Below are positions 31,583 to 38,862 of a stretch of 38,862 bases of DNA, piece by piece. The notes beneath the pieces are model-generated. The model had not been told where the DNA came from. It did not search any database and was given only the letters and a program-made list of their open reading frames with translations. The stretch is taken from the NCBI GenBank assembly GCA_025965475.1, contig JAOPWV010000011.1, positions 1-38,862 of the forward strand, read 5' to 3'. The position numbers and the translations under genes were made by a program. The number at the start of each line of letters is the position of its first letter. The stretch's first letter is position 1. The stretch is from Frankiales bacterium (GTDB lineage: Bacteria; Actinomycetota; Actinomycetes; Mycobacteriales; SCTD01).

Positions 31583-33025
31583 ATGACGGACGTCCGTGAG
31601 TTCTGGGTCGCAGGACAGCTGGAGACGGCGGAGGAGACCTTCGAGGTCCGCGCGCCCTACGACGGCAGCCACCTGGCGACCGTGGCGGTGACCAGCCCCG
31701 AGCAGACCGAGCGCGCCGTGGCGGCCGCCGTCGCCGTCGGCCCGGCCCTCGCCGGCCTGCCGGCCCACCGGCGCTCCGCGGCGCTGGCCCACGTGTCGCG
31801 GCGCATCGCCGAGCGCGCGGACGAGTTCGCCCAGCTCATCAGCAACGAGAACGGCAAGCCCCTCAAGTGGGCGCTGGCCGAGGTCGGGCGCGCCACGTCG
31901 ACGTTCCAGTGGGCGGCCGAGGAGGCCCGCCGCTGGTCCGGCGCGCTGCAGCGGCTCGACACCGACCCGAACGGCGAGGGCCGGATGGCCGTCGTCCGCC
32001 GGTTCCCCCGCGGCCCCGTGCTGGGCATCTCGCCCTTCAACTTCCCGCTCAACCTGGTGGCCCACAAGGTCGCGCCCGCACTCGCCGTCGGCGCGCCGAT
32101 CGTGCTCAAGCCGGCCCCGAAGACCCCGCTGTCGGCGCTGCTGCTCGGTGAGCTGCTCGCCGAGACCGACCTGCCTGCCGGCGCCTGGTCGGTCATCACC
32201 GTGCCCGACGCCCGCATGCCCGAGCTGGTCGCCGACCCGCGACTGCCCGTCGTCTCCTTCACCGGCTCCGGCCCGGTCGGCTGGCGGATCCGCGAGTCGG
32301 TGCCGACCAAGCACGTCACCCTCGAGCTCGGCGGCAACGGCGCCGTCCTCGTGGCCGCCGACTGGTCCTCCCCCGAGGACCTGCGCTACGCCGCGGAGCG
32401 GATCGCACGCTTCTCCAACTACCAGGCCGGCCAGTCCTGCGTCGCCGTCCAGCGCGTCTACGCCGACGCGGGCGTGCACGACGAGCTGCTGGCTGAGATC
32501 GTCAAGGCCGTCGAGGCGCTGCGCACCGGCGACCCGCGTGACGCCGCCACCGACGTCGGCCCGCTGATCGACCTCGCCTCCGCCGAGCGCGTCGAGGCCT
32601 GGGTCGACGAGGCCATGGCCAAGGGCGCCGTACTCCGCACCGGCGGTCAGCGCGAGGGCACGACGTACGCCCCGACGGTCCTCACCGGCGTACCGGCGGA
32701 CGCGACGCTGGCCCGCGAGGAGGTGTTCGGCCCGGTGCTGTTCGTGGAGAGCGTCGCCGACCTGACGGAGGGCCTGGCGCGGGTCAACGACAGCCAGTAC
32801 GGCCTGCAGGCCGGCGTCTTCACGCACGACATGACGACGGCGTTCCGCGCGCACCGCGAGCTCGAGGTGGGCGGCGTCATCATCGGCGACGTCCCGACGT
32901 TCCGCGCCGACCAGATGCCGTACGGCGGGGCGAAGGCCTCCGGCGTCGGCCGCGAGGGCCTGCACGCCGCCATGGAGGACATGACCGTCGAACGGGTGCT
33001 CGTCCTGTCGGGTCTCGACCTCTGA
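31583..33025 (+). CDS. Aldehyde dehydrogenase, probable succinate-semialdehyde dehydrogenase
   Basis: 480 aa. Catalytic Cys286 lies in AGQSCVAVQR and Glu248 in LELGGNGAV; cofactor segments LGISPFNFPLNLVAHK and SFTGSGPVGWR are intact. By sequence it is not a typical GabD (different loops around the Cys), but it is related to NAD(P)-dependent aldehyde dehydrogenases of small aliphatic aldehydes. Context favours oxidation of succinate semialdehyde: it is divergent from gabT with 161 nt between the starts, and the other three enzymes of the pathway are in the same 10 kb. The ATG at 31583 has AGAGGTGG upstream. Alternative substrates such as lactaldehyde or methylglyoxal cannot be ruled out. Confidence 0.8.
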   Translation: MTDVREFWVAGQLETAEETFEVRAPYDGSHLATVAVTSPEQTERAVAAAVAVGPALAGLPAHRRSAALAHVSRRIAERADEFAQLISNENGKPLKWALAEVGRATSTFQWAAEEARRWSGALQRLDTDPNGEGRMAVVRRFPRGPVLGISPFNFPLNLVAHKVAPALAVGAPIVLKPAPKTPLSALLLGELLAETDLPAGAWSVITVPDARMPELVADPRLPVVSFTGSGPVGWRIRESVPTKHVTLELGGNGAVLVAADWSSPEDLRYAAERIARFSNYQAGQSCVAVQRVYADAGVHDELLAEIVKAVEALRTGDPRDAATDVGPLIDLASAERVEAWVDEAMAKGAVLRTGGQREGTTYAPTVLTGVPADATLAREEVFGPVLFVESVADLTEGLARVNDSQYGLQAGVFTHDMTTAFRAHRELEVGGVIIGDVPTFRADQMPYGGAKASGVGREGLHAAMEDMTVERVLVLSGLDL

Positions 33026-33051
33026 GCTGGTCTTTCGACCCGGCCCGGCGC

Positions 33052-33456
33052 TCAGGCGTCCGGGTCGGGCGAGAGGTGTTCGTGCACGGCGGTCCAGGTC
33101 CCGTCGCCCTGGCTCCGGAAGACGATGGTCTCGCGCTCGCGCAGGTCCTGGTCCTCCCCCGCGAGCCGCGTCCGCACCCGGTGGGTGAAGACCGCGGTGT
33201 CCGCGGCGACGACCGACACGGCCTGCTCGGTGGACACGCACGACTCCACCCGGAAGCCGTCCGCCTCCCAGGACGCCCACAGCCGCTCGTAGTCCGCACG
33301 CGACGGCAGCCACTGCGGCGTCGTGTGGAACACGAAGCTCGCCTCGGGCGCGAACGCGGCGAAGTACCTGCCGGTGTCGTGCGCGCCGAAGGCCTCGACG
33401 AGGTCGGCCGCCGTGGCCAGGACCTCCCCGACCACGCCGTCCTTCGGCGCGGTCAC
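33052..33456 (-). CDS. NTF2-like / SnoaL-type small protein
   Basis: 134 aa, predicted alpha+beta barrel of the NTF2-like superfamily: an N-terminal helix (VGEVLATAADLVEAFGAHD), the conserved FAAFAPEASFVFHTTP strand pair, a central helix (RADYERLWASWEAD), and the paired strands VFTHRVRTRL and TWTAVHEHLSPD. These proteins bind small molecules or act as isomerases or hydratases; the substrate is unknown. Its GTG start overlaps the permease stop (GTGA), so translation is coupled to the permease. That pairing suggests a role near the permease substrate, or in scavenging the aldehydes of the pathway. Confidence 0.82.
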   Translation of the reverse strand: MTAPKDGVVGEVLATAADLVEAFGAHDTGRYFAAFAPEASFVFHTTPQWLPSRADYERLWASWEADGFRVESCVSTEQAVSVVAADTAVFTHRVRTRLAGEDQDLRERETIVFRSQGDGTWTAVHEHLSPDPDA

Positions 33457-34928
33457 ACGACCACCGGCTCGCTGCCGGCGCCGGCCAGCGCGGCCTCGCT
33501 GCGCGCCACGTCGGTGCGCTCAGCGGACAGGTCGAGGCTGCGACTGAACAGGTAGTACGCCCCGCCGGCGACGACGAGCCCGACGGCGAACGAGTAGTCG
33601 ACGCCGGAGAGCAGGTCCTTGGCGATCGGCCCGGTGTAGAAGCTGCCCAGCACGGCGAACGGGATCTCCGCCAGGATGCCGATGACGTATGCGGCCAGTC
33701 CGCGCCACGCCCAGCGCCCGTAGATGCCGCCGTCCGGCCGGAACATGTCGGTGATCGCGTACTGCTTGCGCCGGACGAAGAAGTAGTCGACGAGGTTCAC
33801 GGCCGTCCACGGCACGAGCAGGTACAGCATGATCAGCAGCGTGTTGTTGAGCACCGTCGTGGCGTTCTTGTCGCCGATGACGCCGATGCCGATGACGGCC
33901 CAGATCACGCCGAGCGCCAGGATCGTGATGACCCGCAGGCGGCGGGTCGGGGTGATCGGCCGGAACGAGTCGAACGCCGTGATGAAGGTGAGCATGCCGC
34001 TGTAGGCGTTCAGGCCCATCGTCGCGACGAGCGCCAGCACCGAGATGACCGCCAGCAGGCTGCCCAGGCCGCCGATGAACGAGTTGCCGGCGTGGTGGAT
34101 GCCGGTGAGCGCGTCGGTCGTCCCGAGCCGGGAGGCCATCCAGGCGCCGAGCGGGATCAGCCACATCGGCGAGCCCGCCGCACCGAAGAAGACCGCGGCC
34201 ACGATGCGCGAGGTCTTGGTGTCCCGCGGCAGGTACCGCGAGTAGTCCGAGACGTACGGCGCGTAGGTGATGTTGTACGACGCGGCGACCGTGAACTGGA
34301 CCATGAACGCGACGAGGGTGAACCCTGCCTTGGCGGGCGTGGAACCGCCTGCGTGGCCGAGGAAGACCCCGAGGGTGAGCAGCGCCCACAGCGGGAGCGA
34401 GAGGAAGAACAGGATCCGGAACGCCCGGTGCAGCCAGTCGTGGCCGTAGATGGCCAGTACGACGGCGAGCGCGGTGATGGCCAGCCCGACCGCGGTCGGG
34501 TTCCAGCCGAAGATGTTGTGCAGGCCCTGGTCGATGATCACCACGTCGATGACGTTGAAGCCGATGAAGGTGAACGCCGTGGCGGCCAGCGCGAGCAGCA
34601 CGCCCTGGTAGCCCAGTTGCGCCCGCGACTGGATCATCTGCGGCAGGCCGAGCTGCGGTCCCTGCGAGGCGTGGAACGCCATGAAGAACGTGCCGAAGGC
34701 GATGCCGAGCAGGCTGGCCACGATCGTCCAGGTCAGACTCAGCCCGAGCCCGGGCCCGATGAGGCCGATGCCGAGGGTGAACGGCTGGAAGTTGCCGAGG
34801 AACCAGAACGGTCCCTGTTGCCAGACCTTGCCGTGCCGCTCGTCCTCGGGCACGTAGTCGATCGACCGCACCTCGATGGCCGAGGCGACGCGCGGCGTGG
34901 CGGTCTCGGTGGCGCTGCTGGCGGTCAC
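33453..34928 (-). CDS. NCS1-family permease (purine-cytosine permease type)
   Basis: 491 aa with about twelve predicted membrane helices. The N-terminal FWFLGNFQPFTLGIGLIGPG and HASQGPQLGLPQMIQSRAQ (about 90-108) segments are typical of the nucleobase:cation symporter-1 family, as is LVPWTAVNLVDYF. Known members carry cytosine, purines, hydantoins or allantoin. Here it neighbours polyamine/GABA genes and is divergent from a PucR regulator, so putrescine or GABA uptake is a reasonable context-based guess that the sequence cannot confirm. The GTG start has GAGGAGAG upstream. The NTF2-like gene overlaps its 3' end by 4 nt. Confidence 0.9.
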   Translation of the reverse strand: MTASSATETATPRVASAIEVRSIDYVPEDERHGKVWQQGPFWFLGNFQPFTLGIGLIGPGLGLSLTWTIVASLLGIAFGTFFMAFHASQGPQLGLPQMIQSRAQLGYQGVLLALAATAFTFIGFNVIDVVIIDQGLHNIFGWNPTAVGLAITALAVVLAIYGHDWLHRAFRILFFLSLPLWALLTLGVFLGHAGGSTPAKAGFTLVAFMVQFTVAASYNITYAPYVSDYSRYLPRDTKTSRIVAAVFFGAAGSPMWLIPLGAWMASRLGTTDALTGIHHAGNSFIGGLGSLLAVISVLALVATMGLNAYSGMLTFITAFDSFRPITPTRRLRVITILALGVIWAVIGIGVIGDKNATTVLNNTLLIMLYLLVPWTAVNLVDYFFVRRKQYAITDMFRPDGGIYGRWAWRGLAAYVIGILAEIPFAVLGSFYTGPIAKDLLSGVDYSFAVGLVVAGGAYYLFSRSLDLSAERTDVARSEAALAGAGSEPVVV

Positions 34929-35015
34929 GAACTCTCCTCATCCGGACGCGGCGCACGCGGAAGCGGCGCCGTGGTGGCGGCGGAAGTATGCGGAGGCCCT
35001 CACTGGCCTGTCCAT

Positions 35016-35028
35016 CGTGACGATCACG
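35016..35028. promoter_or_regulatory. Inverted repeat CGTGA-CGA-TCACG
   Basis: A perfect 5-bp inverted repeat with a 3-nt spacer in the divergent permease/PucR2 region, 17 nt before the longer palindrome. It may be part of a shared operator. Confidence 0.35.
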
Positions 35029-35044
35029 GACTTCGCTGTTGGCT

Positions 35045-35060
35045 TTGTGGCCGGCCACAA
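35045..35060. promoter_or_regulatory. Perfect 16-bp palindrome, probable PucR operator
   Basis: TTGTGGCCGGCCACAA is a perfect palindrome 15 nt upstream of the PucR2 GTG (35076) and 117 nt upstream of the permease start. A 16-bp dyad in a divergent regulator-permease region fits autoregulation by a dimeric factor. The core GGCCGGCC is GC-rich but the flanking TTGT/ACAA arms are less likely to be chance. Confidence 0.5.
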
Positions 35061-35075
35061 GGGATGCTGCGCGCC

Positions 35076-36575
35076 GTGACAACCCGAGGACTCCAGGTCG
35101 AGGAACTGATCCGCTCCCCCGCGCTCCAGCTCACGGTGCTCGCGGGGCAGGGCGGCCTGGCCCGCACCCTGTCCTGGGCGCACGTCAGCGAGCTCGAGGA
35201 CCCGACACCGTGGCTGCTGGGGGCCGAGCTGATCATGACCACCGGCCTGGCCGTCCCCCGGTCGGCGGCCCGGCAGCGCGCGTACGTCGAGCGGCTGGAC
35301 GACGCGGGCGTCGCTGCCCTTGCGCTGTCCGCCCAGCTCCACGTACCGCCGCTGCACCCGGCCTTCTTCGCGGCTGCCGAGGAGCGGTCGATGCCGGTCC
35401 TGCAGGTGCCGCTGCCGGTCCCGTTCATCGCCGTGGCCCAGGAGGTGGCGGCCGCCCTCCAGACCAACGTCCGGCAGCGGCTGGGCGCGCAGCTGCAGGT
35501 CTTCGGCGCGGTCCGCTGGCTCGCCGCCGAGGACCTCGACGTGGCCGAGGTGTTCGCCCGGCTGGAGCGCCTGTCCGGCTACACCTTCTATCTGTGCACC
35601 CCTCAGGGCCGGGTGCTGCTGGAGGGCACCTCGGTGCCGCCGCCCCACCTCGCGGCGCTGCTGCCGGCCTCCGCGGACGCCCCGCCGACCGTGCCGGGCG
35701 GGTTCGTCCTGCCGGTACCCGCGCCCGGCGACACCGCCGGCTTCCTGCTCGCCCAGGAACGCGAGGGGGCCCATCCCGCGGGCCTGGCCGTCGTCCAGCA
35801 CGTCGCCACCGTGGCAGCCCTGCTGCTCACCTTCCGCCGCCACGAGCGCGAGATCCGCTTCCGCGAGGGCGCCGAGACCCTCGCCGAACTGCTCCGGCAC
35901 GTGCTGGAGCCGACGACCGCGCGGCGCCGGCTCGAGCGCGCCGGCTTCCCGCCTGGCGCGCCGGTGGCGCTCTGCGTCGTACGCGGTGCGGGCACCAGTC
36001 CCCCGGACGCGGTCGTCGAGCCGGCCGTGGTGCGCGCCGTGGACGAGGCCGGCGCGCCGGTACTCCTGCTCCGCCAGCAGGACGTGCTGTACGCGCTCGT
36101 CCCGCACGACCCCGACGTCCTCGCCGCCCTGGGTGGCGCCGCGGACGTGCACGTCGGCGTCAGCCAGCCGTTCGCGGCAGGCGAGCCGCTCGACGTCCCG
36201 CGCCGGGAGGCGCTGTGGGCGGTGGCCCGCGCCGTCGACTCCGGCCGGCCGGTGGTGGCGTACGGCGACGACGACGTGACCGGCCGCTGGCTGCCCGGCG
36301 ACGCCGGCGTACTGGCGGGCCTCGTGGAACACGTCCTCGGCGCCGCGCTCACCTACGACTCCCGCCACGGCAGCAGCCTCGTGCCGTCGGTCCGCACCTG
36401 GCTCGAACGCGACCGGCACACCGAGGAGGCGGCCCGCGCCCTCGGGGTGCACGCGAACACGCTGTCGTACCGGCTCAAGCGCTTCGGCGACATCACCGGC
36501 CGCGACCTCGCCTCGACCGCCGCCATGACCGAGGTGTGGATGGCCCTGACCGCGGCGCGTCATCTCGGCGACTGA
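35076..36575 (+). CDS. PucR-family transcriptional regulator 2
   Basis: 499 aa from the GTG at 35076 (an ATG at 35064 is also in frame but leaves no room for a ribosome site; AAGGG at 35059-35063 fits the GTG better). The N-terminal PucR domain contains LARTLSWAHVSELEDPTPW and LIMTTGLAV; a middle region (about 130-330) is variable; the C-terminal HTH (about 440-495) holds HTEEAARALGVHANTLSYRL. It is divergent from the NCS1 permease and 115 nt upstream of the omega-aminotransferase gene, so it probably controls both. It differs clearly from PucR1 outside the N- and C-terminal domains. Confidence 0.92.
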   Translation: MTTRGLQVEELIRSPALQLTVLAGQGGLARTLSWAHVSELEDPTPWLLGAELIMTTGLAVPRSAARQRAYVERLDDAGVAALALSAQLHVPPLHPAFFAAAEERSMPVLQVPLPVPFIAVAQEVAAALQTNVRQRLGAQLQVFGAVRWLAAEDLDVAEVFARLERLSGYTFYLCTPQGRVLLEGTSVPPPHLAALLPASADAPPTVPGGFVLPVPAPGDTAGFLLAQEREGAHPAGLAVVQHVATVAALLLTFRRHEREIRFREGAETLAELLRHVLEPTTARRRLERAGFPPGAPVALCVVRGAGTSPPDAVVEPAVVRAVDEAGAPVLLLRQQDVLYALVPHDPDVLAALGGAADVHVGVSQPFAAGEPLDVPRREALWAVARAVDSGRPVVAYGDDDVTGRWLPGDAGVLAGLVEHVLGAALTYDSRHGSSLVPSVRTWLERDRHTEEAARALGVHANTLSYRLKRFGDITGRDLASTAAMTEVWMALTAARHLGD

Positions 36576-36690
36576 CACGCGGACCGGCACCTGCTGTCCC
36601 CGCTCCAGGACCGGATCGGGCAGCATGGCCGTTGCCAGCCCCCGCGATCGGGCGGAACCTGGGCGGACCCGACCCGACGAGGAGTTCTGC

Positions 36691-38073
36691 GTGACGACGG
36701 ACCACAACCTCGACCACGACGCCCTGCAGGAAGCCGCCAAGCGGCACCTGTGGATGCATTTCACCCGGCTGGGCTCCTACGCCGAGCGGGACGTACCGGT
36801 CATGGTCCGCGGCGAGGGCTCGTACGTCTGGGACTCGGCGGGGCGCCGCTACCTCGACGGGCTGTCCGGCCTGTTCGTCTCGCAGATCGGTCACGGGCGT
36901 CAGGAGCTGGGTGAGGCGGCGGCGAAGCAGTCCAACCAGCTGGCGTACTTCCCGATCTGGAGCTACGGCCACCCGGCCGCCATCGAGCTCGCGGAGCGGC
37001 TGGCCGCCCGCGCGCCCGGTGACCTCAACCGGCTGTTCTTCACCACGGGCGGCAGCGAGGCCGTCGAGTCGGCATGGAAGCTGGCCCGGCAATACTTCAA
37101 GATGACCGGCCAACCCGGCCGCCACAAGGTCATCAGCCGCCAGTGGGCCTACCACGGCGTCACCATGGGCGCCCTGTCGATCACCGGCGTCCCGGCGATC
37201 AAGGCGCCGTTTGAGCCGCTCGTGCCGGGTGCGGTGAAGGTGCCCAACGCGCACTTCTTCCGGGCGACCGACCACGCCGACGACGAGGTCGCGTACGGCC
37301 AGTGGGCCGCCGACCAGATCGAGCGCGCGCTGCTCATGGAGGGCCCGGAGAGCGTGGCCGCCGTCTTCCTCGAGCCGGTGCAGAACTCCGGCGGCAGCAT
37401 CCCGCCCCCGCCCGGCTACTTCCAGCGGGTCCGCGAGATCTGCGACAAGTACGGCGTGCTGCTCGTCTCCGACGAGGTCATCTGCGCGTTCGGCCGGCTC
37501 GGCCACACCTTCGGCGCCGAGCGGTACGGCTACCAGCCGGACATGATCACCTTCGCCAAGGGCGTCACCAGCGGCTACGCCCCGCTGGGTGGCGTGGTCG
37601 TCAGCGACCGGATCGCCGAGCCCTTCCAGTCCGGTACGGCATCCTTCGTGCACGGGATCACCTTCGGCGGCCACCCGGTCTCCTGCGCGGTGGCGCTGGC
37701 GAACCTCGAGGTCTTCGACCGCGAGGACCTGCTCGGCCACGTGCGGACGCAGGAGAGCGCCCTGCAGGCCACGCTCGACAAGCTCCGGGACCTGCCGATG
37801 GTTGCGGACGTCCGCGGGGCCGGCTACTTCTGGGCCCTCGAGCTGGTCAAGGACAAGAACGGCCACGTGCGCTTCGACGCCGACGAGCGCGAGCGGCTGC
37901 TGCGCGGCTTCCTCGGGCCGGCACTGCTCGACGCCGGCCTGATCGCCCGGGCCGACGACCGCGGCGACTCGATCATCCAGCTCGCCCCGACGCTGATCAG
38001 CGAGCAGTCCGAGTTCGACGAGATCGAGCAGATCCTGCGCGCGGTGCTGACCAAGGCGCAGTCGCTGATCTGA
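36691..38073 (+). CDS. Class-III omega-aminotransferase, putrescine aminotransferase-like (SpuC type)
   Basis: 460 aa PLP enzyme. The PLP lysine is Lys290 in TFAKGVTSGYAPLGG; FFTTGGSEAVESAWKLAR binds the cofactor phosphate, WAYHGVTMG stacks on the ring, and LEPVQNSGG and LVSDEVICAFGRLG complete the site. The length and the HLWMHFTRLGSY start segment resemble SpuC-like putrescine/polyamine:pyruvate aminotransferases, which form 4-aminobutyraldehyde. With the following enzymes encoded in the same cluster it would open the pathway. Beta-alanine or taurine transaminases share this architecture, so the substrate is inferred. The GTG has GAGGAG upstream. A hairpin follows the stop. Confidence 0.85.
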   Translation: MTTDHNLDHDALQEAAKRHLWMHFTRLGSYAERDVPVMVRGEGSYVWDSAGRRYLDGLSGLFVSQIGHGRQELGEAAAKQSNQLAYFPIWSYGHPAAIELAERLAARAPGDLNRLFFTTGGSEAVESAWKLARQYFKMTGQPGRHKVISRQWAYHGVTMGALSITGVPAIKAPFEPLVPGAVKVPNAHFFRATDHADDEVAYGQWAADQIERALLMEGPESVAAVFLEPVQNSGGSIPPPPGYFQRVREICDKYGVLLVSDEVICAFGRLGHTFGAERYGYQPDMITFAKGVTSGYAPLGGVVVSDRIAEPFQSGTASFVHGITFGGHPVSCAVALANLEVFDREDLLGHVRTQESALQATLDKLRDLPMVADVRGAGYFWALELVKDKNGHVRFDADERERLLRGFLGPALLDAGLIARADDRGDSIIQLAPTLISEQSEFDEIEQILRAVLTKAQSLI

Positions 38074-38088
38074 CCCGCAGCGGTCCGC

Positions 38089-38110
38089 CGCCGCCCGCGA
38101 CCGGGCGGCG
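38089..38110 (+). terminator. Terminator of the aminotransferase gene
   Basis: CGCCGCCCG and CGGGCGGCG form a 9-bp stem with a 4-nt loop, 16 nt beyond the stop. The GC-only stem lacks a U-tract. Confidence 0.6.
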
Positions 38111-38338
38111 CCGGGCCGGCCGGCTACGTGGCCGCTCAGCACCGTCGCCACAACCGCTGTCACTCCCTGATGCAGTTGACATCGGCATCGTCGCGCAGCG
38201 GCCGGACCGACCTGGCCAACCTCGTCAATCAATAAGCCATCCCCCCGTGCCAGCCAGTGCACGGGTTCGGCTTGGCGAGTCACGTGCCGGGTCAGGTGGC
38301 CTAGGCGGTGAATGCACCACGTCTTAGGACACCCCCAG

Positions 38339-38344
38339 TAGGTT
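38339..38344 (+). promoter_or_regulatory. -10 box of a leaderless gene
   Basis: TAGGTT lies exactly at -12 to -7 of the GTG at 38351, so the start codon would be the first transcribed codon. The rest of 38111-38338 shows no gene; an isolated TTGACA at 38176-38181 has no matching -10. Confidence 0.5.
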
Positions 38345-38350
38345 TCGTCC

Positions 38351-38862
38351 GTGGACTCTGCTGAGGCAGCACTCTGGTTGGGCGGCGCGGGCACCACCGT
38401 CCTGGGCGCCGCGATCGCGTGGACCGGACAGTCCCGGCTCGCGCAGCGCCAGCGCGTGTGGGCGTTGGAGGACCTTGCGCTGATCCATGAACACGATCGC
38501 GAGGTCCGTGATCGCGACATCAGGGAGGCTCGCTTCCAGCGGCTCCGGTCAGAGCGGCGCGAGGTCTATGTGAGGGCGCTAGACGCGGTTGAAGAGTCCG
38601 TGGAAGCGTTGAGAGACCTTCGTGACGCCGGACTACCCGAGGATGTCGAGGTGAAGTCAGTTCCGGACGTCGAACAGGTGCATCCGATCGCGGCACGTGC
38701 GCTGCACTGCATGACGACTCAGCGACGCCTCGACTCCGACGTCATCCTCATCGCCGACCGCGGCGTCCGAGACAACTTCCTGCTCCTCTCGCAGTTGCTT
38801 CGCGAGGCCTTTCGAGAGGCGGTCGAAGGCAGAGATGGGCTGCCTTCGGTGCATACGCAACT
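38351..38862 (+). CDS. Membrane-anchored coiled-coil hypothetical protein (partial, runs off window)
   Basis: At least 170 codons are open from the GTG to the window edge with no stop, so only the 5' part is seen. One hydrophobic helix (about 6-24, ALWLGGAGTTVLGAAIAW) is followed by a highly charged, Arg/Glu-rich helical stretch (about 30-85) that should form a coiled coil, then a mixed region with SDVILIADRGVRDNFLLL. This arrangement, an N-terminal anchor then a long charged helix, is common in small hypothetical membrane proteins found in accessory regions. I do not recognise a family. AT content and codon use (GAA, TTG, CAT) look less GC-biased than in its neighbours, a hint of acquisition. 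Confidence 0.6.
   Translation, partial: MDSAEAALWLGGAGTTVLGAAIAWTGQSRLAQRQRVWALEDLALIHEHDREVRDRDIREARFQRLRSERREVYVRALDAVEESVEALRDLRDAGLPEDVEVKSVPDVEQVHPIAARALHCMTTQRRLDSDVILIADRGVRDNFLLLSQLLREAFREAVEGRDGLPSVHTQ

Overview
The window is about 39 kb of very GC-rich DNA with dense, short-spaced genes, frequent GTG starts and several apparently leaderless or near-leaderless genes (TANNNT box at -12 to -7). Together with lineage-typical families (PPA1309, UPF0182, DUF2342/zincin-like, DUF5679, YlbL-type PDZ-Lon protease, PucR regulators) this points to a high-GC actinobacterium; I cannot name the genus from sequence alone.

Layout. (1) 1-4650, accessory left arm: a SAM methyltransferase, a universal stress protein preceded by a small coupled ORF and a DevR/DosR-like operator, an intact acyltransferase-3/SGNH membrane enzyme, then about 0.7 kb of gene-poor DNA holding a frameshifted receiver-domain remnant and a perfect 16-bp hairpin. 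This arm abuts the 3' end of an initiator tRNA-fMet gene. (2) 4650-24276, a conserved actinobacterial block: tRNA-fMet, ArsC-like protein, UPF0182, PPA1309, then a minus-strand run NAD-epimerase / MoaE / small membrane protein / PDZ-Lon protease / large membrane histidine kinase, then (plus strand) DUF2342 metalloprotease, YgjP-like peptidase (minus), a secreted S8 protease with a remarkable Trp-pentad C-terminus, a second membrane histidine kinase, DUF5679 zinc ribbon, ThiF/E1-like protein and an ABC1 kinase. Part of this order resembles the Mycobacterium Rv3193c-Rv3197 block; both kinases and the S8 protease look like additions to it. (3) 24280-26670: small zinc-ribbon protein, a sigma-region-4-like small protein, a disordered RQPGEP-repeat protein and an SLT-like secreted protein. 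(4) 26744-38073: a polyamine/GABA catabolic cluster. An omega-aminotransferase (putrescine to 4-aminobutyraldehyde), aminobutyraldehyde dehydrogenase (to GABA), GABA transaminase (to succinate semialdehyde) and a second aldehyde dehydrogenase (to succinate) can form a complete route; an NCS1-type permease with a coupled NTF2-like protein and two PucR-family regulators flank them. (5) 38351-end: the start of a membrane-anchored hypothetical protein that runs off the window.

Most unusual signals: the S8 protease tail, in which Trp recurs on a strict 5-residue register (residues 456-561, 19 of 22 positions); the protease's unusual 5' leader (clear promoter, then a roughly 30-bp hairpin beginning at the predicted +1, tandem 14-mers and further inverted repeats); and its adjacency (57 nt) to an orphan histidine kinase. 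The best candidate for an undescribed system is this protease-kinase pair. All function calls are from motif reading and context; no searches were run.
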